Source: Triticum aestivum (taxonomy: Eukaryota > Streptophyta > Magnoliopsida > Poales > Poaceae). Taken from it: a stretch of 64,000 bases of DNA. The DNA lies in contig NC_057796.1 in NCBI RefSeq assembly GCF_018294505.1, positions 275,712,939 through 275,776,938 of the forward strand, in the 5' to 3' direction. The notes below the pieces were generated by a model. It saw nothing but the letters and a program-made list of their open reading frames with translations, searched no databases and was not told the origin of the DNA. Shown one piece after another: positions 46,950 through 57,545 of this stretch (positions are counted from its first letter, which is position 1; each line of letters begins with the position of its first letter). Position numbers and translations under genes: made by a program.

Positions 46950-47190
46950 GGAGCTGCTGCTGCTGCTCCGGCTCTTGCTCGCTCATGCTGCTGCTTTGCT
47001 CTTCCCCTAAGCTGCTCCGACTCTTGCTCGCTCACGCTGCTGCTTTGCTCTTCCCCTTGCTCATGCTGCTGCTCTGCTCTTGCTCTCGCTCGCGCTGCTG
47101 ATGCTGCTACACGGGCTGCTGCAGCTACACGAGTTGCTGCTCTGGCTCTAGTTCATGCTGCTGCTCCAGGCGCTGTTGGTCCAGGCGTTG
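46950..47190 (+). repeat. GCT/CTC-rich low-complexity tract
   Basis: Degenerate GCTGCTG and GCTCTTGCTC repeats give open frames in several phases with alanine-, cysteine- or leucine-rich translations. It is an expansion in or beside the first exon region of the decayed gene, not a domain. Confidence 0.7.
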
Positions 47191-50100
47191 CTGCTCTGGC
47201 TGCTATCTGCTACTGTGTTCCCTGTTGGTCGCCTGTTGATTTAGATCACTATTTCTCTACTACTAGTGCTCGGGCGGCCTAAACTACATGTGACGTGCAT
47301 CTCTTCTACCAGTGTGTTCAGTTTCGACAGTAACATTCACATTCCACAGTAAATTTCAGTTTCGACAGTTAAGTTCAGAGTCAATAGTTTTTACCTCATC
47401 TGTTGTAGTCAGGTGTTTTTTGGTGATGTACATTTTACATCTACCACTTTTTGGTAATGTATTTTACATCATCTATTGGAGATGCTTTTAGAATCCCACT
47501 TGAGATTAACGATGTTTGTCTTGTGCTGCTTCAGTCTTGACGTCTTACAGCTCACCGGAGCTGCTCCCACGACGGAACCAACCATCACAATAGAGCAGTA
47601 CCCTGGACGCCGTCTACAGACGCCTCAAATCTTCCCCCACACCTCCGATACCCACCTCTGCCACAACTTCTTCAACGACCAACCCAATGATGCTGAGGTT
47701 GACATGGCTACACCAAAGAGGTTGTACACTTGTCGCATCACCTATTACTCTACATTCATGTCGATCCATTAGGGCTATTTTGGTTCAAACGAAAAAATGA
47801 AGGAAAAACATAGCAATAGGAACTTTTCCTATGGTACTCTACTATTCAACTATTCATGCATTTGGTTGAAACGAATGGAGCAAAACATCCACCTGGACCT
47901 ACTTTTCAATATCCTATGCATGAAAATAAGACTAAGTGCATTAGTGGCAGAATAACATTCTAACTGTACACACTTTCATATGGTTTCACTTTAATTTGGC
48001 CATGTTCCTTTGCATTCCTCTGCTCTTCCAATTCATGTGAACCAAACACCCAAGTTGACAAAAACCATGTGTTTACAAATGCTCTGTTTCCCACGTGCAT
48101 TCCTATCCTATTCCGGTGTTTTTGCTATCCCTGTGTTTTTAGAATCCTGCAAGCCAAAGGAGCCCTTACAGAATTACTTCAATTACAGATAGGTGTCGAA
48201 GAAAACTTTCTGTGGTTTGTCCTGCTCCTGCCACGATGTCGTCCACGTCACCTGAGTTGCTCCATCGACAGAAGCATCCACCACACCAGACATCACGACT
48301 CCCGACTATCTTTTGCTGCCTCAGATCTCCTTCCCTGCCACCGGCACCCACCGCAACTGCAGCGCCATCATCGACCCAGCAGATGAACCTGAGGAGTACA
48401 TGGGTCCACAGGAGAGGTCGCACTCTTTTGTTTCTGCTTATGTTATGCATTGCTTAATATTACCTGCTACTTTATCGTCATGTTCACCTCTTAGACTCCA
48501 AGTCAGGTCCGAAATAATGTTCAAACTTGACTTTTAAAATGCTTGTGGGGCACATATCGAGGCAGCAATGAATAGTATCTTTGTCTATTATCTGGTTCAC
48601 CTAGTGTATTTCTATGTTGTTCATCTTGGCTTGGAAACAAACAGTAAAGCAATCACCATCTGTCTTTTTTATTAAAGTAAAGCTATCATCAGCCTGCTAT
48701 CATTATGTTTGGATCTATCCACTGGTTGTTACCATCACTCTAGATTTATGCATGCTCTCCTTACATAATCTCACTATATTTTTTCGTATGCATGTCAGAT
48801 ATTGTACACAGACATGCTGAACATGTAGAGAAAAAGAGAAGAGTTTTGTGGAGAATACAATGTCATGCAGACATCGCTCCATGGTGGGTGCAATGGCGAA
48901 CCCTCTCCCCCTCCAGATTGTAATCCAGAGGAAGATATCTGTTCTGAGGCGGATTCAGACGGAGCTGACCACTCCTATTTACCCCCCGAGGTGTTTGCTC
49001 TAACTTGGCATGATGGTGTTGGTCATATCATGCATATGTTGCCTTGCAATGCCTACTTTCGACATCATATATGTCATCTGCTTAGTTTAGACATGTTCTG
49101 TAATGCCACCTGTTAGTTTCTATATCATACATGTGAATTATGCAATCTCATCTCTTTTAGCCAGCCATAATATATGGAAATATGCAATGCCATCATGTTT
49201 AACCAGGCATCATATATTTGAATTATATCTTGCTTTTATTCATTACATTTCCATTTGTTGACAATGTTTGTACATTCAACTACTCTTCCTGTGAATCAGC
49301 CATTTGAGTGGGTGATGGAAAAATCTGGAGTGAAAACAAGGTCTTCAGAGCAGACAATGCTACCTATCAAAGCAGATCTCTTGCTGGGTCCCGATAGCTC
49401 CTCGGAAATGGATTCAGAGACAGATGACCAATCTTATTCCCCCGCCAAGGTGTATGCTCGAACTTGGCACGGTTAGACTTCTCATATCATGCATATGGTG
49501 TCTTGCATTGCATAGTTTAGACATCATATACACAATATTCAACACCATGTTCTTAGTTCAGACATCATATATGTGAATGCCCTCTGCTTAGTATATAAAT
49601 CACATGTGTGAATTATATCATGCGATCCTGATTACTTAGATAACATGTATGTGAATTATGTCATGCGAACCTGTTTACTAAAGACATCATATAATTATGT
49701 CATGCCATCATGTTTAGTTAGTAGTCGTATCTTTGAATTATGTCATGCTATGCTATCCAGTTTAGATAGACATCATATATGTGAAATTATGTCATGCTAT
49801 CCTTTTTAGTTAAACAATATACATGTGAACTATTTCATTCCCTCTTTTTTCCACACTATCTATTGCATTTGTCTCTCATACAGGTTCTGTACATTCAACT
49901 ACTTTTCTTGTTTATCAGCCATTTGAATTGGAGGGGTGATGGCAGTTTCTAGGGGAGTAAAAACATGGTCTTAAAATAAAACAGTGCTACCTCTTGGTGG
50001 AGATAGCACCCCGGTTGTACATGCACGAGAACCAGCCCTACAACACATAACCCAGACTCTCGCAGATTGTACCCCTACTCCGATGGACAGAGAACCAGCT

Positions 50101-50504
50101 TCACCCAATCTAACCCCAACCCCAGCAGATAGTAACCCAGTTCCAGTTGACACGGCACCATCTCCAGCACAGAGCTCCCAAACATTGGCAGTTAGTATGG
50201 CAGCTCGAGTGCCCAAAGCGCCAGTACTACCACGGCGAACCCCAACTCCACCATTTAGTACACCTATTCTCATGGAAGAAGCACAACCAGCCATTCATAG
50301 TTTAGCATCTATCGCATATGATGTTGTTAAATCCTATGTGTGTATCCCATCATGGAAATATTATACTAAAGATGAAGGAAAAAGCTAGTTGCAGGTGTTC
50401 GTCTAGGAGTTATGTGTAAGTAATGTTATTCATGGCAAATACTTTGCTTTGTCCCATACATTCTACCTCCATAATACAGCAAATGTTCCCATTTTTCTCT
50501 ATAG

Positions 50505-50717
50505 AGAAGGACCGATTTGGAAACTCAGGATGAGGTAACCTATGCTAATACCTCTGCTATCTTCAAGAATGCTTGGTGGCAGTATCGGAATTACCTGAAG
50601 AAAACATACTTCACTGGCAAAGAAACTCATCAAATTCCCTTACTTTCTCCTGGGACACATTTACGGGACGATGATTGGGAACACCTTGTTCTGTACTGGT
50701 CCCAAACCAAGAATGTG
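50505..50717 (+). pseudogene. Transposase_24-like exon
   Basis: Between an acceptor (TTCTCTATAG) and a donor (AATGTG/GTAAGG), the frame reads IFKNAWWQYRNYLKKTYF, then DDDWEHLVLYWSQTKN. The spacing of the aromatic-rich helix, KKTYF and the W--LV-YW motif is that of the plant Transposase_24 family. It is the main support for naming the surrounding locus. Confidence 0.6.
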
Positions 50718-51529
50718 GTAAGGTCTATGAGCTCATTTTTTATTTTGAAGTACTATATGCCTGCATCTTACTATACTCTGTTCATGTAGAACAAGTGCTT
50801 AAACCTGAAGAAGAACTGTTTTCATTTAAGATTCCGTTGCTATGGTGCATACTGCTTTGCTCTTGTATCACTGTATTTACTCATACAAACTTATTTTTAA
50901 ATTGAAGGATCCAATGGAAACTCCAATGGTACAACAGGTATGTTTAAACATGTTTCTTTAATAGGTTTGCTCTTCTAAATTGCTCCGTTGATTTCAATTT
51001 CAATTGTGTATATAGTTGACTTCTCATATCATGCACATTACTAGTGTCACAACAGAGCCAATAGTGTAGTTGTACATGTATACCCGTGTTATCCATCTGA
51101 AATCTTGTTGTGCCGTGTAGTTTCCCACACTTGTATTCTTTCAATGCTGCTTTGTCTTGAACTAGTATGATTTGAACCGTGTCTCTATTTTGATTTGGCA
51201 AGACAATGTAGTGACCATAGGACATACATATATGTTTGTTTGATGCTTTTATTATGTACTACTTGGCAATAGAAGACTTGGTAGTTTAATCCTGTCCACC
51301 TTACTACTGAACTGGTTCACCGAAATGAGTTTCATATACTACATGCTAAACCTGCTATGTGCCTGCTTGTTTCTTCTTTTAGAATGTTGATAGGATATTT
51401 GGGAAGAGTACCTTATTAAGCAATGGTAAAGGAAGGAATGCAAATAAGGTTCAGGATAGTGAGAAATCCTTGTTGGTCTCCAACAAAGCTGATAAAATAG
51501 CTAAGGAAAACTATCTTGAAGACAGTGAG

Positions 51530-51892
51530 TGTCGGTGTACAAAAGTAGGGGCCTTTCTGTACCTCTTTACTTGTGCACGGGCAATCGTAGCCATGCCTAT
51601 GGCCGGGCCTGGCAGGGTAGAGGAAGGGAAGATACAAGGCTACTAGGGCAGTGCTCAAGCCAGAGGCGCGAAGAGCAAAGGGACAAGATGGGCTTCCCCC
51701 CACAAGAGCCTTGCCGGGACGGCCTACATAGCCCCGGCAAGAGCCTTGCCGGGGCAACTTACCCAACACCAGCAAGGCCGCCACCCTTGAGCCTGAGAGT
51801 TCCGACACCATCGACAACGTCAGGACCAAGGCTCGGGAGCACCTGCATGGTGGCATGCAGATCTTTGTAAAGACCAAAGGCCTGCGGATCTA
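51530..51892 (+). mobile_element. Start of an LTR, truncated
   Basis: TGTCGGTGTACAAAAGTAGG at 51530 is an LTR-type start of a kind common in Triticeae gypsy elements, followed by short repeats of GCCTTGCCGGG (51710 and 51741). It breaks into the decayed transposase gene after codon sequence DSE and is cut at 51893 by the right arm. No 3' end or partner LTR lies in the window. Confidence 0.5.
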
Positions 51893-54870
51893 AACTACAA
51901 AAAAAGACACATCCGTGACATTTTGGGCCGAAAGAAATTTTTTCTGTCATACATATGACACTTCTATGACGATAATTGTGACAAAACCCGGTATCATCAT
52001 AGATGTGGTGGGCTCCTACTTCTATGACAAAAATCGTGACAGAAAATGGGCTTTTCGTCCTGGGCGGGCCGGAGACGCAGCTGCATGATATTCTTTGGGC
52101 CGTTCATGACAGAAAAAACCGTGGTAGAAGCGAGGGGGAGGAAAATTTCGGGGAGTTCCCGGTTACGGTGGGAGGTCGGGGGCCGAGCGATGCGCGTTTC
52201 TCTCGTACACGTACACATGTGTGTGCGAGGCGTTGGCTCTAACTGAACCCGAGCGAGGCATTGGGCTCTAACTTAACCCGAGCGATTACATTGCAGGCTA
52301 CACGTTACTGAACCCGAGCGATCGATCGATGGCTATTAACTGAACCCGATCGAGCGATTCCTTTGCTACTGCTGCTAACTGAAGCCGATCGATTGGATGA
52401 ACAGTGAGCGTTGCAGGGGGGTTGGATGAACAGTGAGCAGTGGCGTTGCCTCTGGTTGAACAGGACCCCGTGGTGTGGAGGGCTAGATGAACAGTAGACG
52501 GTGGAGGGGTGCCCGTGGAGGGGTGGTTGAACAGGACCCCGTGGTGTGGAGGGCTGGATGAACAGTAGACGATGGAGGGGTGGTTGAACAGTAGCCGGTG
52601 GAGTAGCGCGCGGTGGAGGCTGGATGAACAGGAGCCCGTGGAGGCTGGAGGAGCTCGACGGTAGCCCGTGGAGGCTGGAGGAGGTCGACGGTGGAGATGA
52701 ACAGTATCCCGTGGAGTCCCGTTTTGCGGTACGCTACACCCCTCCCGATCAACAGGACCCCCGTTTCGACCGTAGTGCTCCAACACAAGTCCGTTTCCTC
52801 CGTTTTGCGGTACGCCACACCCCTCCCGATCAACAGGACCCCCGTTTCGACCGTAGGAGGTCCGTTTCCTCCGTTTTGCGGTACGCCAGACCCCTCCCGA
52901 TGTACAGGATCCCTTTTCGAACGTGGCCGGTCGAACACAAGGCCGTTTCCTCCGTTTTGCGGTACGCCAGTCCTCGTTTCCATCACCTGTTCTGTCCAAG
53001 CCCTCCCGATGAACACGACCACGCATTCCGTTCCGACCCAGCTGGTTGGCTCCCACGCGTTCTGTTGCCTCCCGATGAACACGACGCATTCCGTTGCCTC
53101 CCCATGAACACGACGCATTCTGTTGCCTCCCCATGAACACGACGACGACGTTGTTTCTCCGTTCCGACCCAGCCATGTACACGAGCCCTGGCCGTACGTA
53201 TGCGCGAGTAGGCGTTCGAGACCCTGCCCGTATGTACGTACGTGGCCGTATTTTCTTTCTTGCACCCTGGCTGCTGTACGGACGTGTACATGCTACGTGC
53301 GCGCCTCTATTACGACACGTACGCGCCTCTACTACGACACATGCGCGCCTCTACATCGACCAGTATATATGTACGTACACGTTCGCGACCAGAATGACAA
53401 CGCTACGTACGCTTCGACCAGGTGGGTCCCGACTGTCAGGCACTTCCTTGCCTGCGAAGATGTAGCTGGTGGGTCCCAGCAGTCAGGGGGGTGAATCATT
53501 TTTTTGCCCGGACGCACTTCCTTGCGTGCGAAGGTGTAGCTCTTGGGTCCCAGCGGTTAGGGGGGAATCGTTTTGTTTTTTTTGCCCGGACGCACTTCCT
53601 TGCGTGCGAAGATATAGCTGGTGGGTCCCAGCAGTCAGGGGGGCGAATCTTTTTTTTTTCGGACGCACTTCCTTGCATGCGAAGATGTAGCTGGTGGGTC
53701 CCAGCAGTCAGGGGGAAACGTTTTTTTTGCGAAATACGGTGGCCCGTCCGGTGGGTCCCCGCTGTCAGGTGGAGGAATAATTATTTTGCGCGTAATAACG
53801 AGGCACTTCCTTGCTGCGGCCATGGACCCAGCTGTCAGCCTCTCCACGTACAGTCCACGTCCGATGGAAGCCATTCCTTGACCACGTTGACCACACCGCG
53901 CCGAGAGCACCAGGGCGGTGGACGACGGCGAGGCCTAGGAAGGGGACGACGCGGAGCCGGGGAAGACGCGGCAGTGGATGCCCACGCGTAGAGGAGTATG
54001 AGGGTTCACTCATTCGGCTGCGGTGTGAGGCTGTCGTCGCCGCAGAATAACAGGGGGTGTGGGTGCGTAGAGGGATGGCCTAGCCAGCGGTGGGAGTAGT
54101 AGGGGGCGGTGAGGCCTCCGCGGCATCACAACCGGCCACGGGCGGCAGGAGCAGGCGGCACGACCAGCGCAGCTTTAGGCGGCTGAAGCAAGAAGACCAG
54201 AGGTTGAAGAAGCACTACGGCCGTTGGATGGACATCGTACGGTCACTGGAGCTAGAATCGTTCATATATTGACTAAAGTTGACAAGGGCCTCCGTCCCAG
54301 TCAACTTAGTAGGCCCACAAGTCAGCCTCCCACCAAGGTGGGTCCCAGCTAGCAGGGGGGTATTCATTTTTTTGTGCGTAATAAGGAGGCACTTCCGGTG
54401 GGTCCGAGCTGACAGCGGGGGGAACGTTTTTTTCACGAAATACGGTGGCCCATCCTGTGGGTCGCAGCAGTCAGGGGGAAATGTTTTTTTCACGAAATAC
54501 TGGTGGCCCGTCTGGTGGGTCCCTGCTGTCAGGTGGAGGAATAATTATTTTCCGCGTAATAAGGAGGCACTTCCTTGCGGCTGTCGTGGACCCAGCTGTC
54601 AGCCTCTCCACGTACAGTACTCTTCCGATGGAAGTCGGTCATTGACCACATTGACCACGTACAGCACAGCCGGCCACGGGAGGCGGGAGTAGGCGGTCCC
54701 GCCGGCGCTGCTTTGGCGGCTGGAGCAAGAAGATCAGAGATTGAAGAAACACGACGGCCGTTGGATTGACATCCAACGGTTACGTCTGCTAGAATCGTTT
54801 GTTGACGTATATAATAACTAAAAAAATCTTGCATACGCGTCAACTAAATAGGCCCACAAGTCAGACCACT
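51893..54870 (+). mobile_element. Right inverted arm, CACTA-like subterminal repeat sequence
   Basis: Starts AACTACAAAAAAAGACACAT (first C of CACTA changed to A) and closely matches the left arm in reverse. Order: CTTCTATGAC subterminal repeats; TGAACCCGAGCGA repeats (52240-52355); TGGATGAACAGTAG repeats (52395-52640); repeats of 70-81 bp with TTTTGCGGTACGC (52722, 52803, 52873, 52954); then units of about 75 bp ending CTTCCTTGC-TGCGAAG (53440-53700); and two longer units with the CGTTGGAT/ATCCAACG hairpin (54230, 54765). No transposase is encoded. The right boundary is approximate; long frames here arise from the repeats. Confidence 0.7.
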
Positions 54871-55440
54871 CCCTCTTTTTTTAATAATTTATATATAGCT
54901 CATGGCAACTTCTGATGCAATTTATTGCAGTCGTTTTTTTGGTTGGCCAGGGCCAATTTCGCATATTTCTGTGGGTTCCAAACTATTTTTAATACCGAAA
55001 TGTCGAGCCAGATTTAAAGTACTTTGAAGATATATTTAAATTAGGTTAATGCCCAGTTAAATAGGAATCTGAAAATGTGAAAAAATTCAGAAATTATAAA
55101 GTAATTGCCAATTTGTCATCTGTTTTTATATTTACAACCCATTTCATATTACTTTCAAGATTTGTAGGCGTCTTGAAAGAGTTGCAGCCCATCAGGGCAT
55201 AGAAAAATAAGTAGGCCTAGATTGGGTATTCTTCAGAAAAAATAAACTGGGCGCATTTTCACAAAGAAAAAATAGCTGGGCTGGTCACATGGTGAACATA
55301 AAATATAAGCCTGGGCTAGACGGGCCACAGCCCAGTTCAAACCCTGCTCCGTCTCAACAATACCAAACAAAAAAATACTGCTTGAGTAGCTACGTCCCAG
55401 GTGTCAGCCGATCTTGTGCTGTTCTCTTATCTATTGACTA
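54871..55440. other. AT-rich spacer
   Basis: No coding region. Contains GGGCTAGACGGGCCACAGCC (about 55315-55334), a string frequent in repetitive spacer of these genomes. The arm similarity is interrupted here and resumes at about 55441. Confidence 0.45.
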
Positions 55441-55790
55441 TATACGCTCACAATGTCGTGGGTCCCAGATGTCAGGAAAACACTAGGAGGAAGCATTTTA
55501 TGTTTCCATACACTGACGTGGTGGGCCCCTACTGTCATCCTCTCCACGTACTTCTGCCGATTCCTGTTGTTCGTTGACCATGTTGACAACGCGAGAGGGC
55601 GACGCCGCGGCGAGCGCACCAAAGGGCGCAGAGGACGTCGGCGTTAACGATTTAGGAGACGGTGGGGCGGCGATGCGTGCGCTGAGGCGCAACCAGCCGT
55701 GGGAGGCAGAAGCAGGCGGCCCCGCCGGCGCTGGTTTGGTTTTGGCGGCTGGAGGAAGACAGGACTGAAGAAACACGACAGACTGTAAAA
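55441..55790 (+). repeat. Additional diverged arm-like unit
   Basis: GTGGGTCCCAGATGTCAGG, then CATCCTCTCCACGTAC, GTTGACCATGTTGAC and CCCCGCCGGCGCTG follow the same order as the units at 53750-54780, with more divergence. It ends about 45 bp beyond the stop codon of the B3-like gene. Confidence 0.6.
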
Positions 55791-55835
55791 GCAGCAGGAG
55801 TACTTAACAACCTTAACTGAAACCATCAGGGGCAC

Positions 55836-57146
55836 TTAACAACCAAAGCTGAAAGCAACATGGTCAATAAACAGGATATTCTCTTTAGAGCCATGGAAAA
55901 GCATGAACATAATCTTCGGTCCTATTCTCCAAGATGGATGGGCCTTCATTATTTGAGACCACCCATGAATAAGTATCTTTTCACCTCCAAGGGGAATTGA
56001 GTAGGTCGACATAAACATCATGTTGTGACCAAGCGCAAGTCTGACCCGACCATGGTCAGGCATCTGTATAGGAACAATAGAACTCGGCAGTTCCTGTTTC
56101 AAGAAGATCACAACTGTAAAACTGTGTATAAGCAATAGTTTATGAACAACATATATAACGGAAAACAGCTCATACCATAAGTTTCTCGACACAGTTGGAC
56201 ATGTTGAACGAGTGCAGCAGTGGCACACATATCCCACGTGGCCTTCCACCATTGAAACGCCCCACAAGGACCTCAAGACGATCAATAAAGTGTAGGAACT
56301 TGTGGATGTCGATCCAGTCAACTTCAGTGCCATTAGTAACAGCCGAGTTATTACAGAGTAACAAACGAGCAGACTGCTTAACTCTGAAAAAACCTACACG
56401 TGCCACCAATTATAAGAAAATATTAGTTAGAAGTAGCATCTTCATGAGAGATTCGTTGCTACTTCTAAAGTTAAATTGTGATTAGTTAGACAGAATAGGT
56501 GGATTAAGAAGTAATCGAGGCAACAAGCAAGAACCAGATACAAAAATAACATGGATGAACAATTGGAACAACATCGGGGTGGAAGATCGCAGTGAAGATG
56601 AGACCAGGTTCTGCTATTTCCATCGACATTCGTGCGCCAACTTTCAGTCCGTAACACTTGAGAAAGTTTATCCAAGTTCGGCCATAAAAAAAGCAGCGAT
56701 CTTCTTGGTTCATGAACCCAACTCGGAACTTATATCCATGGCTTGTCTTCACTGTGACCATTAAACTAGTGTATTCAGTTATGGCAAGGCCGAGCATCTT
56801 GAGTACATGTGTTCTGGCAGAGCAAATAATACACTGCAGGAAAAATAATATGAGAACACAGCATGTTAAAAAAAACCCCACCCTCTCGAATAGAAAAGAG
56901 GATTCTAGGAACATACTGGGCGCGTTTCAAAATGTTGTGTTAGGTTGAGAAGGAACAAGTGTGGCGTCTCACCGAGGGCGCAGAAACCTGTAGGGTACTC
57001 GCACTTTGGGCACTGCAAATGAAACACACTAGATTCAGTAGGAAGAAAAATGCATCAACGGCGGCGGCTGCCATCCTAGGATTACCTGCGACCAAGGGAC
57101 TTGGATTTATCGGGGATGGACGAAGAATTCGTACCTGGTTCTCCAT
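55836..57146 (-). CDS. B3-like DNA-binding domain protein, five exons, 288 residues
   Basis: Exons on the minus strand: 57146-57135 (MENQ), 57012-56917, 56833-56551, 56393-56176 and 56093-55836. They join in frame to 867 bp with a final TAA and no internal stop; introns have GT-AG ends. An N-terminal CPKCEYPTGFC segment may bind zinc. A first B3-like module spans about residues 20-115 (HLFLLNL ... CFFYGRTWINFLKCYGLKVG). A second spans about 175-285, with ELPSSIVPIQMPDHGRVRLA, GGEKILIHGW and HPSWRIGPKIMFMLF. This follows the plant B3 pattern of strand-GW-helix-VGD. B3 proteins are nuclear transcription regulators; the exact subfamily (REM-like?) and DNA target are unknown. The donor at 56550 is weak, the least certain junction. 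Confidence 0.65.
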
Positions 57147-57225
57147 GAGAAAACCCTATGCAATCACCGAGAGGGGGTTTTCTCTGAACAAGCAGACGAG
57201 GGAGAAGGGGATTCAGGCCCAGTGA

Positions 57226-57420
57226 AATATTGCCGCTTCGTCCTCCAGCTTACTGCTAAAGCTGGAAAGGGGGGTTGTGATTTGACGGCTCATTGGGCAT
57301 TACTGCGGCGCTACGACCGGGGTGTGTCTACCGTGAAGTTGTGCACTCTAATTGTGCATATGGCACGTGGACCCCGTTGTCGGTTGCCCCACATATCAGC
57401 GAAAGGAAGTAGAAAGAAAG
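57226..57420 (-). promoter_or_regulatory. Upstream region shared with the second B3-like locus
   Basis: The stretch GTGATTTGACGGCTCATTGG (57282) and its surroundings, through the AGCGAAAGG string near 57398, match 60665-60850, which lies the same way upstream of the next locus. It is probably a duplicated promoter region. Confidence 0.6.
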
Positions 57421-57461
57421 GAGTAACTAGTTACACATAAATATATTTTTTGACAGAGAGA

Positions 57462-57545
57462 TACTCCCTCTGTAAAGAAATATACAAATCTTTTATATCA
57501 CAGGCTCACCTTGCCGAGAAATATACTCCCTATGCAACGCACGGG
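57462..57545. mobile_element. Stowaway-like MITE fragment
   Basis: ATACTCCCTCTGTAAAGAAA has the Stowaway terminal pattern, but no second terminus or TA duplication is present. Confidence 0.35.

Larger units (their letters stand above)
46398..51529 (+). pseudogene. Decayed multi-exon Transposase_24 (Ptta/En/Spm)-type gene
   Basis: A series of exon-like pieces. Five acidic pieces end at similar donor-like sites: SSDEAEAYSAPPKR near 46775, NDAEVDMATPKR near 47728, DPADEPEEYMGPQER near 48415, DSDGADHSYLPPE near 48990, and SETDDQSYSPAK near 49450. A proline/threonine-rich piece follows (about 49983-50388), then the best-conserved exon (50505-50717), a 29-bp mini-exon (50909-50937) and 51383-51529. 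The gene is interrupted by an LTR start at 51530. Stops (for example TAG at 50386) make it non-functional. Such proteins accompany CACTA/En-Spm elements in plants. Exon joins are inferred from motifs only. Confidence 0.5.

Noticed and set aside
46833..47282. 149-codon alanine/cysteine-rich frame
   Set aside because: Low-complexity GCT/CTC tract; multiple phases are open.
52298..53494. Long overlapping open frames on both strands of the right arm (up to 294 codons)
   Set aside because: They run through tandem repeats whose periods keep several phases open, have no recognisable domain, and the left arm equivalents are not conserved in frame.
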